A program made the translations under genes and the position numbers. Of a DNA stretch of 64,000 nucleotides, positions 1 to 8,465 are shown one piece after another. Position 1 is the stretch's first letter. Each line of letters opens with the position of its first letter. The notes under the pieces are model-generated. The model saw only the letters and a program-made list of their open reading frames with translations, was not told the DNA's origin and did not search any database. The DNA comes from Cyclobacteriaceae bacterium YHN15 (lineage in GTDB: Bacteria > Bacteroidota > Bacteroidia > Cytophagales > Cyclobacteriaceae), in NCBI GenBank assembly GCA_003797895.1, contig RKQB01000006.1, positions 186,001 to 250,000 on the forward strand. Reading direction: 5' to 3'.

Positions 1-1302
1 AGGTTCGAAGAGGTTAATTTCTCCTTTCATGGCCCGCTTCAGCAACATACCCACCATCAACATGCGGTTGATTTCATTGGTTCCCTCATAAATCCTCGAA
101 ATCCTGGCATCCCTATAAGCCCTTTCCATAGGCGCATCAGCAGAATAACCCATACCTCCATAAACCTGAACCCCCTGATCCACCACATAATCCAAGACCT
201 CTGATCCATGTACCTTGGCGATTGCTGCCTCAATGGCAAACTGTTCCAATGCCTTCAGTTTGGCTTCAGCATCTGGCATCCCTTCCGCTGCCAATGCAGC
301 CATCCTATCCTCTATATCCTGACCTGCTCTATAGCACAAGGCTTCACAGGCATAAGTTCTTACCGCCATTTCTGCCAATTTCTGCTTGATCGCCCCAAAA
401 GTATTGATGGCCACGCCAAACTGCTTCCTTTCTCCCGCATATTTGATGGCATAGGAAGCCACTGTTCTACATCCTCCCAAAACACCTGCTCCCAGTTTGA
501 TTCTTCCTATATTCAGAATATTCACGGCTATCTTAAATCCATTTTGCCTTTCGGAAAGCAAGTTTTCTACTGGTACCTTGCAGTCATTGAAGAATACCTG
601 CCGGGTGGAAGAACCTTTGATCCCCATCTTTTTTTCCTCCTCATTCATGGTAATACCACCGAAAGTTTTTTCCACAATGAATGCAGAGAGGTTTTTGTCA
701 TCCTCTATTTTTGCAAAGACAATGAAAAGATCTGCAAATCCAGCATTGGAAATCCACATTTTCTGTCCATTGATGATGTAGTGTTTGCCATCTGAGGACA
801 AGACCGCTTTGGTTTTTCCACTGTTGGCGTCTGATCCCGCATCCGGTTCGGTCAGGCAATAGCAGGCCGCCCATTCGCCCACAGCCAACTTAGGCAGGTA
901 TTTTTGTTTTTGCGCTTCAGTACCATAATACAGGATAGGCAACGTACCAATGCCCGTATGGGCTCCATAGGTAGTGGAAAAAGATCCCGCTCCTCCAATA
1001 ATATCTGCGATCAACATGGAAGTGTTGAAACTCATACCCATCCCGCCGAATTCTTCCGGCACTGAAATTCCCAATAAACCCAACTCTCCTGCTTTTTTGA
1101 AAATGGAAGGGACCAATTCCGGTTGTTTCATACCATCAATCTCCTCGATCTTTGGATGAATCTCCGTATCCACAAAATCCTGACAGGCCTGCGCCATCAT
1201 CTTTTGTTCCTCAGTAAACTCTTCAAATATGAAGATGTCCTGTGCGTCAGTTTCCCTGATCAGAAACTCTCCGCCGTTGATTGATTTTGTTATTGTTGAC
1301 AT
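1..1302 (-). CDS. fadE: Acyl-CoA dehydrogenase, FadE type (3' end beyond window)
   Basis: Flavoenzyme for the first step of beta-oxidation: it makes the trans-2-enoyl-CoA from acyl-CoA. The ATG at 1300-1302 opens a frame that runs through the left edge, so 434 codons are visible and the C-terminus is missing. The FAD/substrate motif TEPDAGSD is near residue 150, and YEGTNEI near residue 415 carries the expected catalytic glutamate. Bacteroidota members of this group are usually about 600 residues, so roughly a quarter is outside. It is the last visible gene of a minus-strand row with fadN and the thiolase. That order, fadN-fadA-fadE, is the one known from the Bacillus subtilis fadNAE operon. 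The 106-base gap to the thiolase contains an imperfect hairpin. Confidence 0.93.
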   Translation of the reverse strand, partial: MSTITKSINGGEFLIRETDAQDIFIFEEFTEEQKMMAQACQDFVDTEIHPKIEEIDGMKQPELVPSIFKKAGELGLLGISVPEEFGGMGMSFNTSMLIADIIGGAGSFSTTYGAHTGIGTLPILYYGTEAQKQKYLPKLAVGEWAACYCLTEPDAGSDANSGKTKAVLSSDGKHYIINGQKMWISNAGFADLFIVFAKIEDDKNLSAFIVEKTFGGITMNEEEKKMGIKGSSTRQVFFNDCKVPVENLLSERQNGFKIAVNILNIGRIKLGAGVLGGCRTVASYAIKYAGERKQFGVAINTFGAIKQKLAEMAVRTYACEALCYRAGQDIEDRMAALAAEGMPDAEAKLKALEQFAIEAAIAKVHGSEVLDYVVDQGVQVYGGMGYSADAPMERAYRDARISRIYEGTNEINRMLMVGMLLKRAMKGEINLFEP

Positions 1303-1342
1303 ATTTTTTAATGATTAAATATTCTTTATTATTTGAGGTATA

Positions 1343-1410
1343 AGAAGCGAGAAACGAGAATCGAGAGATTAGACTCATGTCTTACTTCTCGCTTCTAGCC
1401 TCTCGCTTCT
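1343..1410. repeat. Imperfect inverted repeat on the thiolase stop codon
   Basis: Two 32-base arms (1343-1374 and 1379-1410) around a 4-base loop; 25 of 32 positions pair. The sequence belongs to the AGAAGCGAGA purine-rich family also seen at about 3110-3156 and 34758-34812. The right arm runs into the stop codon of the thiolase gene (complement of 1409-1411). It could fold as a hairpin between fadA and fadE and might act as a processing or partial termination signal. That role is inferred. Confidence 0.6.
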
Positions 1411-2584
1411 ACTTCAAAAGTTCAAATACCCCCGCAACTCCCTGTCCTCCTCCGACACATGCCGTCACCATGCCGTACTTCTTGTTCTGTCTGCGGAGTT
1501 CGTTAAAGAGTTGAACGGAAAGTTTGGCTCCGGTACAACCGAGTGGATGTCCCAATGCGACCGCTCCACCATTGACATTGACTTTATTGATATCCATATC
1601 CAAAGATTTGATCACCGCTAGTCCCTGAGCAGCAAAAGCTTCATTCAATTCAATCAAATCTATTTTATCCAAGGTCAATCCTGATTGCTTCAAAGCTTTA
1701 GGGACAGCTTCTTTGGGACCTATACCCATAATCCGCGGTTCCACTCCAGCTACAGCATAAGACATCATCCTGGCAATTGGTTCTAAATTCAGTTCTTTGA
1801 CCATTCTTTCTGACATGACCACCACAAAGGCAGCGCCATCAGAGGTCTGGGAAGAATTCCCGGCAGTTACCTGACCACCCATCTTAAAGGCCGGCTTCAG
1901 GTTGGCCAATCCTTCGAGGGAAGTTCCAACCCTTGGGCCTTCATCGGTATCGACAACAAACTTCCTGGTTTTCCTTTTTCCTTTCTCATCCAGATAGGTT
2001 TCCTCAACTTCCACGGGAACGATCTCATCCTTGAATTTGCCTGCAGCTATGGCAGCCAAGGCCCTATCGTGAGACCTAACCGAAAATTCATCTGCCTGCT
2101 CTCTTGTAATATCATAGTCTTTGGCCAATTCTTCTGCTGTCAAACCCATACTGAGATAATATTCCGGCGTCTGAGAGGCAATTTTCCAGTTCAAGGCTGT
2201 CCTATAACCCATCATTGGCAATAAGGACATGGATTCTGTCCCGCCGGCAATGATACAATCCGCCATTCCTGCTTTGATTTTTCCTACAGCCAGGGCAATG
2301 GCTTCCAATCCCGATCCACAATACCTGTTGATTATGAATCCAGGGTTATCCACTCCTAAAGCAAGTAAGGAAATCATCCTGCCCATCTGCATGCCCTGTT
2401 CTGCTTCAGGTATGGCATTCCCAACAATCAGGTCATCCACCATTTTCGCCTCCAATCCAGGAGTGTTGGCCACCAGATGCTTGATCACATCCGATGCCAA
2501 ATCATCAGGGCGATAAAACCTAAAGCCACCTTTTTTGGCCTTTCCGACCGCCGATCTATATCCGTTTATTATATATGCTTCCAT
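1409..2584 (-). CDS. fadA: Acetyl-CoA C-acyltransferase (thiolase)
   Basis: Releases acetyl-CoA from 3-ketoacyl-CoA in the last step of beta-oxidation. It has 391 residues, the normal thiolase length. The nucleophile cysteine lies in NRYCGSGLEA near residue 88, the catalytic histidine in GGAVALGHPLGCTGA near residue 350, and the second cysteine in TACVGGGQG near the C-terminus. The ATG at 2582-2584 gives the family N-terminus directly. It lies between the S23 gene and fadE on the same strand. Thiolases of similar sequence also serve acetoacetyl-CoA synthesis, but the context favours fatty-acid degradation. Its stop codon lies within the hairpin-forming repeat downstream. Confidence 0.93.
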   Translation of the reverse strand: MEAYIINGYRSAVGKAKKGGFRFYRPDDLASDVIKHLVANTPGLEAKMVDDLIVGNAIPEAEQGMQMGRMISLLALGVDNPGFIINRYCGSGLEAIALAVGKIKAGMADCIIAGGTESMSLLPMMGYRTALNWKIASQTPEYYLSMGLTAEELAKDYDITREQADEFSVRSHDRALAAIAAGKFKDEIVPVEVEETYLDEKGKRKTRKFVVDTDEGPRVGTSLEGLANLKPAFKMGGQVTAGNSSQTSDGAAFVVVMSERMVKELNLEPIARMMSYAVAGVEPRIMGIGPKEAVPKALKQSGLTLDKIDLIELNEAFAAQGLAVIKSLDMDINKVNVNGGAVALGHPLGCTGAKLSVQLFNELRRQNKKYGMVTACVGGGQGVAGVFELLK

Positions 2585-2640
2585 TTCGTCTGTGTTCTAA
2601 TGCGTTTTTTGTTAAAATTGGTTTTGTTTGCTCTAAGCGT

Positions 2641-2683
2641 TAAAAGATGCAAGAATCAAGAGCCAAGAGCCAAGACTTCGAGT
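2641..2683. repeat. Short CAAGAGC-type tandem repeats
   Basis: Plus-strand tandem of degenerate heptamers (CAAGAAT, CAAGAGC, CAAGAGC, CAAGACT) just beyond the stop codon of the S23 gene. It has the same purine-rich character as the arrays at 3110-3156 and 34758-34812, but sits in the opposite orientation relative to its neighbouring gene. Confidence 0.5.
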
Positions 2684-3055
2684 TTAGTAAGGATTAGATT
2701 CAAGAGTTTGCATGAAACCATGGATCATTCTTTGAACCTCTGAAATATCTGTTTCGATTTCACTGAAGGTTTCTTGATCCAAAAGCCCAACACGATTAGC
2801 GATGATTGCTTGAGTTTCGAGTTCAAAACTTTCACCTAAACTGATATCCAAAGAGTTTAAGACAGCTTTAGAGGTATTTCTTGCTGTTCCCTCTGCAATA
2901 TTTGAAGGAACTGATACACTTGATCTTCTCATTTGAGAAGTAATACCAAATTTTTCCTCGTTTGGAAATTCAGCCGTTACTTGATAAACTTTTACCGCAA
3001 GGTCAACTGATTTTTCCCAAACTTTCAAATTTTTAAAATTATGCTTCCTTCTCAT
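2684..3055 (-). CDS. Four-helix bundle protein, S23 / 23S rRNA intervening-sequence family
   Basis: A 123-residue protein with the family signature: NLKVWEKSVDLAVKVY near residue 8, FPNEEKFGITSQMRRSSVSV near 30, and SNIAEGTAR near 52. Relatives are encoded inside 23S rRNA intervening sequences of Leptospira and Coxiella and form a small four-helix bundle. Solo chromosomal copies are common in Bacteroidota, and their function is unknown. Here the gene sits between fadN and fadA on the same strand, with purine/pyrimidine-biased heptamer repeats on both sides. That suggests a small mobile or repeat-associated insertion into the fad row. It has no obvious link to fatty-acid metabolism. Confidence 0.88.
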   Translation of the reverse strand: MRRKHNFKNLKVWEKSVDLAVKVYQVTAEFPNEEKFGITSQMRRSSVSVPSNIAEGTARNTSKAVLNSLDISLGESFELETQAIIANRVGLLDQETFSEIETDISEVQRMIHGFMQTLESNPY

Positions 3056-3107
3056 ATTTCTTATTAGTTTTTAGGTTACACATTTTATATACTCGAATCG
3101 CAGTCTT

Positions 3108-3156
3108 GTTTCTTGTCTCTTGCTTCTTGTCTCTCGCTTCTCGTTTCTCGCTTCTA
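3108..3156. repeat. GAGAAGC / AAGAGAC heptamer array starting on the fadN stop codon
   Basis: Read on the minus strand, the array begins with the fadN stop itself (TAGAAGCGAGA). It then runs through degenerate GAGAAGC and AAGAGAC/CAAGAAG units, almost pure purine with regular C. The same arrangement, with a stop codon fused to AAGCGAGA, is present at the thiolase and at the S9 peptidase at 34756. Confidence 0.55.
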
Positions 3157-5559
3157 ATTTCTCAGCGGTTTCCCCTTAAACAAAATACTATGTATCCTCT
3201 CGAGGGTCTTCTTCTCTCCTGTCAAACTCAGGAAGGCTTCTCTTTCCAAGTCTAATAAGTACTGTTCGCTTACTTCGGTCGGCGAAGACAAATCACCTCC
3301 GGACATAACCCAAGCCAGTTTCCTGGCAATCTTGGCATCGTGTTCGGAAATATATTTTCCGTAAATCATCCCTGTGATACCTGCTTCAAATAATGCCAGG
3401 GAGCTTTTCCCCAATACTTTAATATTTGTCTGTTGTATAGGTTGGGAATAACCTGCACTATGCAATGAAAGTACCTTGGATTTTGCATCAGCCAATACCC
3501 GTTTTCTATTAAGTGTGATACTGTCTTTGGTTTGAAGGTACCCCAAGCCTCTTGCTTCCGCAGCGGATGTGGATACCTTGGCTGTAGCAATGTTCATAAA
3601 GTATTCCTGTAGGCGATTCAATTCAACGTCCCCGGATTTAATGTCATTGGAAAACCTCAAGGTCATTTCTTTGGTACCGCCTCCAGCAGGAATCAAACCC
3701 ACACCGAATTCTACCAAACCCATATACAGTTCAGCATGTGCCTGTACTGCATCCGCATGCAAGGAGAGTTCGCATCCACCACCCAAAGCCATATTGTGCG
3801 GGGCTACCACAACCGGGATGGAGGAATACCTCGCCCGCATCATGGTGTTTTGAAATCCTGCAATCATCAAATTGATTTCATCATACTCCTGATCTCCCGC
3901 AAACATGAAGAGCATGGCCAAATTGGCACCAGCAGAGAAGTTTCCTCCTTCGTTACCGATGACCAATCCTTTATAAGATTTTTCAGCCATGTTGATGGCA
4001 GTATTGATGCCTTCGATGACTTCCTGACCAATGGAATTCATTTTGGTATGGAACTCCAAACCGATCACATCATCTCCTAAATCGTAGATGGTTGTCCCAG
4101 GATTTCCCCAAATTTTCTTGCTTCCACCCTTCAAGGTATCCAATAGAATAAATTCATCTGTACCAGGTATGGCTTTGTAAGATTTAGAAGGGATATCATA
4201 ATATTTTCTGACTCCTCCTTCTACTTTGTAAAAAGATTCATGACCTGCCGCCAGCATATCATGTACCCAAGCGGCTGCTTTTTCACCAGCTGCTTCCATT
4301 TTATCGACCGTTTCTTTTACTCCGAGCACATCCCAAGTCTCAAATGGACCCAACTCCCAGCCAAAGCCGGCAGATACTGCTTGGTCTATTCTGTACAATT
4401 CATCAGCAATTTCCGGTATTCTATGGGAGCAATATTTAAAAAGATCATAGAATGATGTCCTATAAAATTCTCCCGCCCTATCATCAAAATTGACTAAGAA
4501 TTTAATTCTCTTTTTCAAATCATCAATCTCCTTGGATGCTTCCAATGCTTTGAATTTGGGCTTTTCAACATTTTTGTATTCAAAGGTTTTCAGATCCAGT
4601 TCTTTCAACTCCTTGCTTCCATCTTTATGACGGATCATTTTAAAATAACCCTGACCTGTTTTATCACCCCACCATTTGTTGTCATATAAAACCTTGACAA
4701 TGTTGGGAAGCTGAAACTTATCCCTGGATTCATCATGGGTCAATGCTTTATAAAGGTTATTGGCCACATTCACTGTTGTGTCCAAACCGACAACATCCAT
4801 GGTCCTGAAGGTGGCTGACTTGGCCCTACCAATAATAGAACCGGTAAGTTTGTCTACCTCTGAAACTCCCATACCTGTTTTTTCAATGGCATGCATTCCG
4901 GAAATAATGGCATATACGCCTATCCTGTTTGCAATAAAGGCAGGAGTGTCTTTACACAGTACGGTTTCTTTGCCCAAAAACCTATCTCCATAGTCCATCA
5001 AAAAGTCTATAATTTCCGGATTGGTCTTTGGCCCAGGGATGATCTCCAGTAAGCGGAGATACCTTGGTGGGTTAAAAAAGTGCGTTCCGGCAAAATTCTC
5101 CTGAAAATCCTCAGACCTTCCTTCACACATCATTTGCATAGGTATTCCAGAAGTATTGGAAGTAATCAATGTGCCCTTTTTCCTGAACTTCTCAACCTTT
5201 TCAAAAAGGGATTTTTTGATATCCAAGCGCTCTACAACCACTTCAATAACCCAATCATAATCCTTGATTTTTTCAAGATCATCATCAAAATTTCCTGTTG
5301 TAATCTTTGAAAATGATGCAGCATCATATAAAGATGCAGGTTTGGCTTTCAAGGTGTTTTCAAGGGCTGTATTTACAGGCCTGTTTCTGACAGCCTTATC
5401 TGATAAAGACAGTCCTTTTTTCTTTTCCTCTTCGGTAGGTTCATTGGGTATGATATCCAACAATAATACCTGCACACCAATATTGGCAAAATGACAGGCA
5501 ATTCTTGAACCCATAACCCCTGAGCCTAGAATGGCAACTTTTTTAATGGTTCTTTTCAT
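3154..5559 (-). CDS. fadN: 3-hydroxyacyl-CoA dehydrogenase / enoyl-CoA hydratase fusion, FadN type
   Basis: A bifunctional beta-oxidation enzyme of 801 residues that hydrates trans-enoyl-CoA and oxidises the 3-hydroxyacyl-CoA with NAD. The N-terminal Rossmann motif AILGSGVMGSRIA lies near residue 9, followed by the dehydrogenase helical domains to about residue 430. The crotonase domain starts near residue 490 and includes NEGGNFSAGANLAM and ALGGGCELSLHADAV, which hold the oxyanion-hole segments. The order dehydrogenase then hydratase, and the length, match FadN rather than E. coli FadB, where the hydratase comes first. The marR stop lies 14 bases upstream, so the two genes are probably one transcript. 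Confidence 0.92.
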   Translation of the reverse strand: MKRTIKKVAILGSGVMGSRIACHFANIGVQVLLLDIIPNEPTEEEKKKGLSLSDKAVRNRPVNTALENTLKAKPASLYDAASFSKITTGNFDDDLEKIKDYDWVIEVVVERLDIKKSLFEKVEKFRKKGTLITSNTSGIPMQMMCEGRSEDFQENFAGTHFFNPPRYLRLLEIIPGPKTNPEIIDFLMDYGDRFLGKETVLCKDTPAFIANRIGVYAIISGMHAIEKTGMGVSEVDKLTGSIIGRAKSATFRTMDVVGLDTTVNVANNLYKALTHDESRDKFQLPNIVKVLYDNKWWGDKTGQGYFKMIRHKDGSKELKELDLKTFEYKNVEKPKFKALEASKEIDDLKKRIKFLVNFDDRAGEFYRTSFYDLFKYCSHRIPEIADELYRIDQAVSAGFGWELGPFETWDVLGVKETVDKMEAAGEKAAAWVHDMLAAGHESFYKVEGGVRKYYDIPSKSYKAIPGTDEFILLDTLKGGSKKIWGNPGTTIYDLGDDVIGLEFHTKMNSIGQEVIEGINTAINMAEKSYKGLVIGNEGGNFSAGANLAMLFMFAGDQEYDEINLMIAGFQNTMMRARYSSIPVVVAPHNMALGGGCELSLHADAVQAHAELYMGLVEFGVGLIPAGGGTKEMTLRFSNDIKSGDVELNRLQEYFMNIATAKVSTSAAEARGLGYLQTKDSITLNRKRVLADAKSKVLSLHSAGYSQPIQQTNIKVLGKSSLALFEAGITGMIYGKYISEHDAKIARKLAWVMSGGDLSSPTEVSEQYLLDLEREAFLSLTGEKKTLERIHSILFKGKPLRN

Positions 5560-5573
5560 AAAATGATTTGGGT

Positions 5574-6053
5574 TTAAATGTCGTACAAATGATTATCGTA
5601 CGCGTCGCTTACAGTTTCAGATTGTAATTGCTCAATGACTTTATTTATTTTTTGAAATACTCCGAAGAAATTTTCCAACTCCTCTTCGGATACCGTTTCT
5701 CTTACCATCAGGTTAAATTCCTTGATGGTTTGAACAGAAATTTCCTTTTTCTTTTTTCCTTCCGGCGTTAAAAAGATCCTGACGGACCTTTTATCCACAA
5801 GATCTGGCTGTTTGTAAATCAATCCCTTCTCCTCCATATTTTTCAACATCCTGGTTAAGCTTCTTGCCTCCAATCCCATTAAGGGAGCAATTTTTGTGGC
5901 AGGAGTTCCTTCTTTTGAATTGATATTGATCAATACAAAACCAATGGATGTAGTGAAATCTTCCTGAGCGGCTTTTTGATTATACATGCGTGAAATGGCA
6001 TGCCAAGCACTTTTAATGTGGTAGTCCACTGTTTCCTCACGTTTCATAGGCAT
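5574..6053 (-). CDS. MarR-family transcriptional regulator of the fad cluster
   Basis: A 159-residue winged-helix regulator. A helical dimerisation segment spans about residues 10-40. The wHTH follows (GTPATKIAPLMGLEARSLTRML, shown here only as a landmark near 55-75), with a wing containing VDKRSVRIFLTPEG near 100. It is the first gene of the fad row and lies 14 bases before fadN. Two TATGCATGCATA palindromes lie within 75 bases upstream of its start. An acyl-CoA-responsive repressor that also controls itself would fit, by analogy with other fad-linked MarR proteins; the ligand is inferred. MPMKREE gives two possible starts six bases apart. Confidence 0.88.
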   Translation of the reverse strand: MPMKREETVDYHIKSAWHAISRMYNQKAAQEDFTTSIGFVLININSKEGTPATKIAPLMGLEARSLTRMLKNMEEKGLIYKQPDLVDKRSVRIFLTPEGKKKKEISVQTIKEFNLMVRETVSEEELENFFGVFQKINKVIEQLQSETVSDAYDNHLYDI

Positions 6054-6085
6054 ATCATAATTACGCCTAAGGTAATAAAAATATT

Positions 6086-6128
6086 GTATGCATGCATACT
6101 AAATTCAAAAAAAGTTATGCATGCATAA
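6086..6128 (-). promoter_or_regulatory. Twin palindromic operator upstream of marR
   Basis: Two perfect palindromes, GTATGCATGCATAC at 6086-6099 and TTATGCATGCATAA at 6115-6128, share the core TATGCATGCATA, with centres 29 bases apart. They begin about 33 bases upstream of the marR start. MarR dimers typically bind such inverted repeats in their own promoter, so autoregulation of the marR-fadN row is the simplest reading. Confidence 0.6.
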
Positions 6129-6248
6129 GAAATTTTAATTTAACAAATTGGCAATAAAAAAACTATATTCTGATTTTATTCAAAATATAGTCTATTTATG
6201 TTGTATTATTTGTAGAAAACCTATTCTATCAAAATAAGTTTTTATTTT

Positions 6249-8009
6249 TTAAGAAGCATATAATTCTCCGATTTCCTTTGCATATCTTTCATGAATCACT
6301 TTTCTCTTGAGCTTCATTGTTGGTGTTAGCTCACCGGAATCTACTGTCCATTGTGTTGGAAGCACTTTAAACCTTTTGATTTGCTCCCATTTTCCAAAAT
6401 ATTTGTTCAAATTATCTACTTCTTTTTGAAACTTATCTAAAATTTCCGGTTTTAGGAGCATTTCCTCATCATTGGTATAAGGAATGTCCTTATGCTTACA
6501 CCAATCCTGTAAACCTTGAATACTTGGCACAATCAGAGCAGCCGGATAATTTTTATTCTCTCCTACAACCACAATCTGTTCAATTACTGGAGACTCTTTG
6601 AATTTATTTTCCATTGGTTGGGGAGCAATATATTTTCCTCCTGAAGTTTTGAACATCTCCTTTTTACGATCCGTGATTTTGAGATAGATACCCTCATGAA
6701 GTTCACCTATATCTCCAGTATGAAACCAACCGTCCGGTTCAAGAACTTCAGCTGTCAACTCGGGTTGCTTATAATAACCCTGCATCACATTGGGACCTTT
6801 GACGATGATTTCTCCATCAGGTGCAATTTTCACCTCAACATCCTTGACAATTTTTCCCACCATTCCAATCCTAATATCCTTAAGGTTACAAATGGATGCA
6901 GATATTACGGGAGAGGTTTCTGTTAATCCGTAACCTTCACAAACAGGAATCCCAGCACTCCAAAATACCCTGGCCAATCTTGGTTGAAGGGCAGAAGCAC
7001 CCGAATTGATCTGCATCACATTTCCTCCTAAAGCTTCCCTCCATTTACTGAAAATGATTTTATTGGCCAATTTCAGTTGAAAATTATACCATGCACCTTG
7101 ATTTTTATTAGGTTCATATTTCAGTCCAAGATTAAGGGCCCAGAAAAATAATGATTTTTTTACCCCGGTAAGTTCATAGCCTTTTGATACAATTTTATCG
7201 TAAACTTTCTCTAATAATCTAGGTACTGTATTGAATACATGTGGCTGTACTTCCTTTAAATTCTCTCCAATGGTTTCCATGCTTTCTGCATAATAAATGG
7301 AAACACCCATGAAAAGAAAAGCGAAGGATCCTGCCCTTTCATAAATATGACAAAGAGGTAGAAAGCTTAAAGCTTTTGATTCTCCTTTTGGAACGATTAG
7401 AATATCCTGTATCGCATAAAGATTATGGATCACGTTTCCATGTGTCAACATTACTCCTTTAGGTCTTCCGGTGGTGCCGGAAGTATAAATAATGGTAAAA
7501 AGATCATCGGTCTTTACGGTATCTTTCTTGCTTTCCAATTGAGCAAGATTTCCTCCTTCACCCAAGGCCATAAAATCTTCCCAATAATCACAGCCCTCTA
7601 TTTTATCGAACGAAACAATCTGAACATCCATCCCCTTGGATCCTTCCACTGCTTTTTCAAAAATCTCCACATCTCCAACAAATATTTTCTTTACCTCGGC
7701 ATGGTTAAAAATATAATTGTAATCATCAGCAGAAATGGTCGGATACATGGGAACAGAAATAGCCCCTATTTGCTGTAAGGCTAAATCAATGAAATTCCAT
7801 TCAGGCCTGTTATTTGAAATTATGGCTACTTTATCGTCTTTATCTATTCCTGTTTGTAAAAATGCCAAACTTAAATTATCCACTATTTTCTTTAAATCCC
7901 TTGAAGAATAAGTTTTCCAATTACCATCAATTTTATTGGCCAAAGCAACTTCTTTGTCAAACGTTGCTATCTGGTAATTGATCAAATCAAATAGTCTGGA
8001 GATCTGCAT
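6249..8009 (-). CDS. fadD: Long-chain fatty acid-CoA ligase (AMP-forming)
   Basis: Activates fatty acids to acyl-CoA with ATP, feeding the adjacent beta-oxidation cluster. It has 586 residues, the usual length for the bacterial/FACL type. The AMP-binding P-loop YTSGTTGRPKG is near residue 178. The motif YGLTETSPV is near 356, GWFHTGD near 430 and the KITDRKKEMFKTSGGKYI hinge near 450. The C-terminal lysine region ends TPTMKLKRKVIHERY. It is transcribed the same way as marR-fadN but separated by 195 bases that include the palindromic operator, so it has its own transcription unit. The AT-rich gap with DnaA-like boxes lies upstream of it. Confidence 0.92.
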   Translation of the reverse strand: MQISRLFDLINYQIATFDKEVALANKIDGNWKTYSSRDLKKIVDNLSLAFLQTGIDKDDKVAIISNNRPEWNFIDLALQQIGAISVPMYPTISADDYNYIFNHAEVKKIFVGDVEIFEKAVEGSKGMDVQIVSFDKIEGCDYWEDFMALGEGGNLAQLESKKDTVKTDDLFTIIYTSGTTGRPKGVMLTHGNVIHNLYAIQDILIVPKGESKALSFLPLCHIYERAGSFAFLFMGVSIYYAESMETIGENLKEVQPHVFNTVPRLLEKVYDKIVSKGYELTGVKKSLFFWALNLGLKYEPNKNQGAWYNFQLKLANKIIFSKWREALGGNVMQINSGASALQPRLARVFWSAGIPVCEGYGLTETSPVISASICNLKDIRIGMVGKIVKDVEVKIAPDGEIIVKGPNVMQGYYKQPELTAEVLEPDGWFHTGDIGELHEGIYLKITDRKKEMFKTSGGKYIAPQPMENKFKESPVIEQIVVVGENKNYPAALIVPSIQGLQDWCKHKDIPYTNDEEMLLKPEILDKFQKEVDNLNKYFGKWEQIKRFKVLPTQWTVDSGELTPTMKLKRKVIHERYAKEIGELYAS

Positions 8010-8465
8010 ATTATTTCGGGTTAAGGATAATTTGAAATTATGAAAAAGGTCTGATTAATGCAAAAGAGAATTTTTAAGTCTTTTCCACATCACTATATAT
8101 ATATTATTTTATTTATTTAAATAAATCTATTGTAATTATTATGGTGTGGATTTGTTGATAAATAAATCTATTTTTTTAGTCCACAGGATTTATGTTTAAT
8201 TAAACACATTTATCCACTTTTTATTCACATACATTGTTTGCTGATATCTATTGATATTCAATATTTTGTATATGTCTTTTTAGATTGTGTTGGTAATGGT
8301 GTTTTACTTAATTGTATATAATTTACTGTTATTAATTTTGTGAATAATTGTGCACTATGGAACAGTTATACTATTAGTCTTACCATAATTTGCCAATCTT
8401 AAATTTGACTGGGGATAACCTTTGATTTATGACCATTTTATTGACATTAATCCACAGAAATATTA
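8010..8465. other. AT-rich intergenic region with DnaA-box-like sites (candidate origin element)
   Basis: A 456-base gap without a plausible gene, strongly AT-rich. DnaA-box-like 9-mers are TTTTCCACA (8081-8089), TTATCCACT (8210-8218), TTATTCACA (8221-8229) and its complement at 8339-8347; weaker matches lie near 8409-8417 and 8449. Long A/T runs (for example 8096-8132) could unwind. mnmG lies about 3 kb away and two parS palindromes about 4.6 kb away, which supports an origin-proximal setting. Against it, gene orientation does not switch here and no dnaA or dnaN is visible. Confidence 0.35.

Noticed and set aside
208..795. 195-codon plus-strand open frame
   Set aside because: It lies antisense to the acyl-CoA dehydrogenase, whose motifs are clear; the opposite frame has no recognisable domain.
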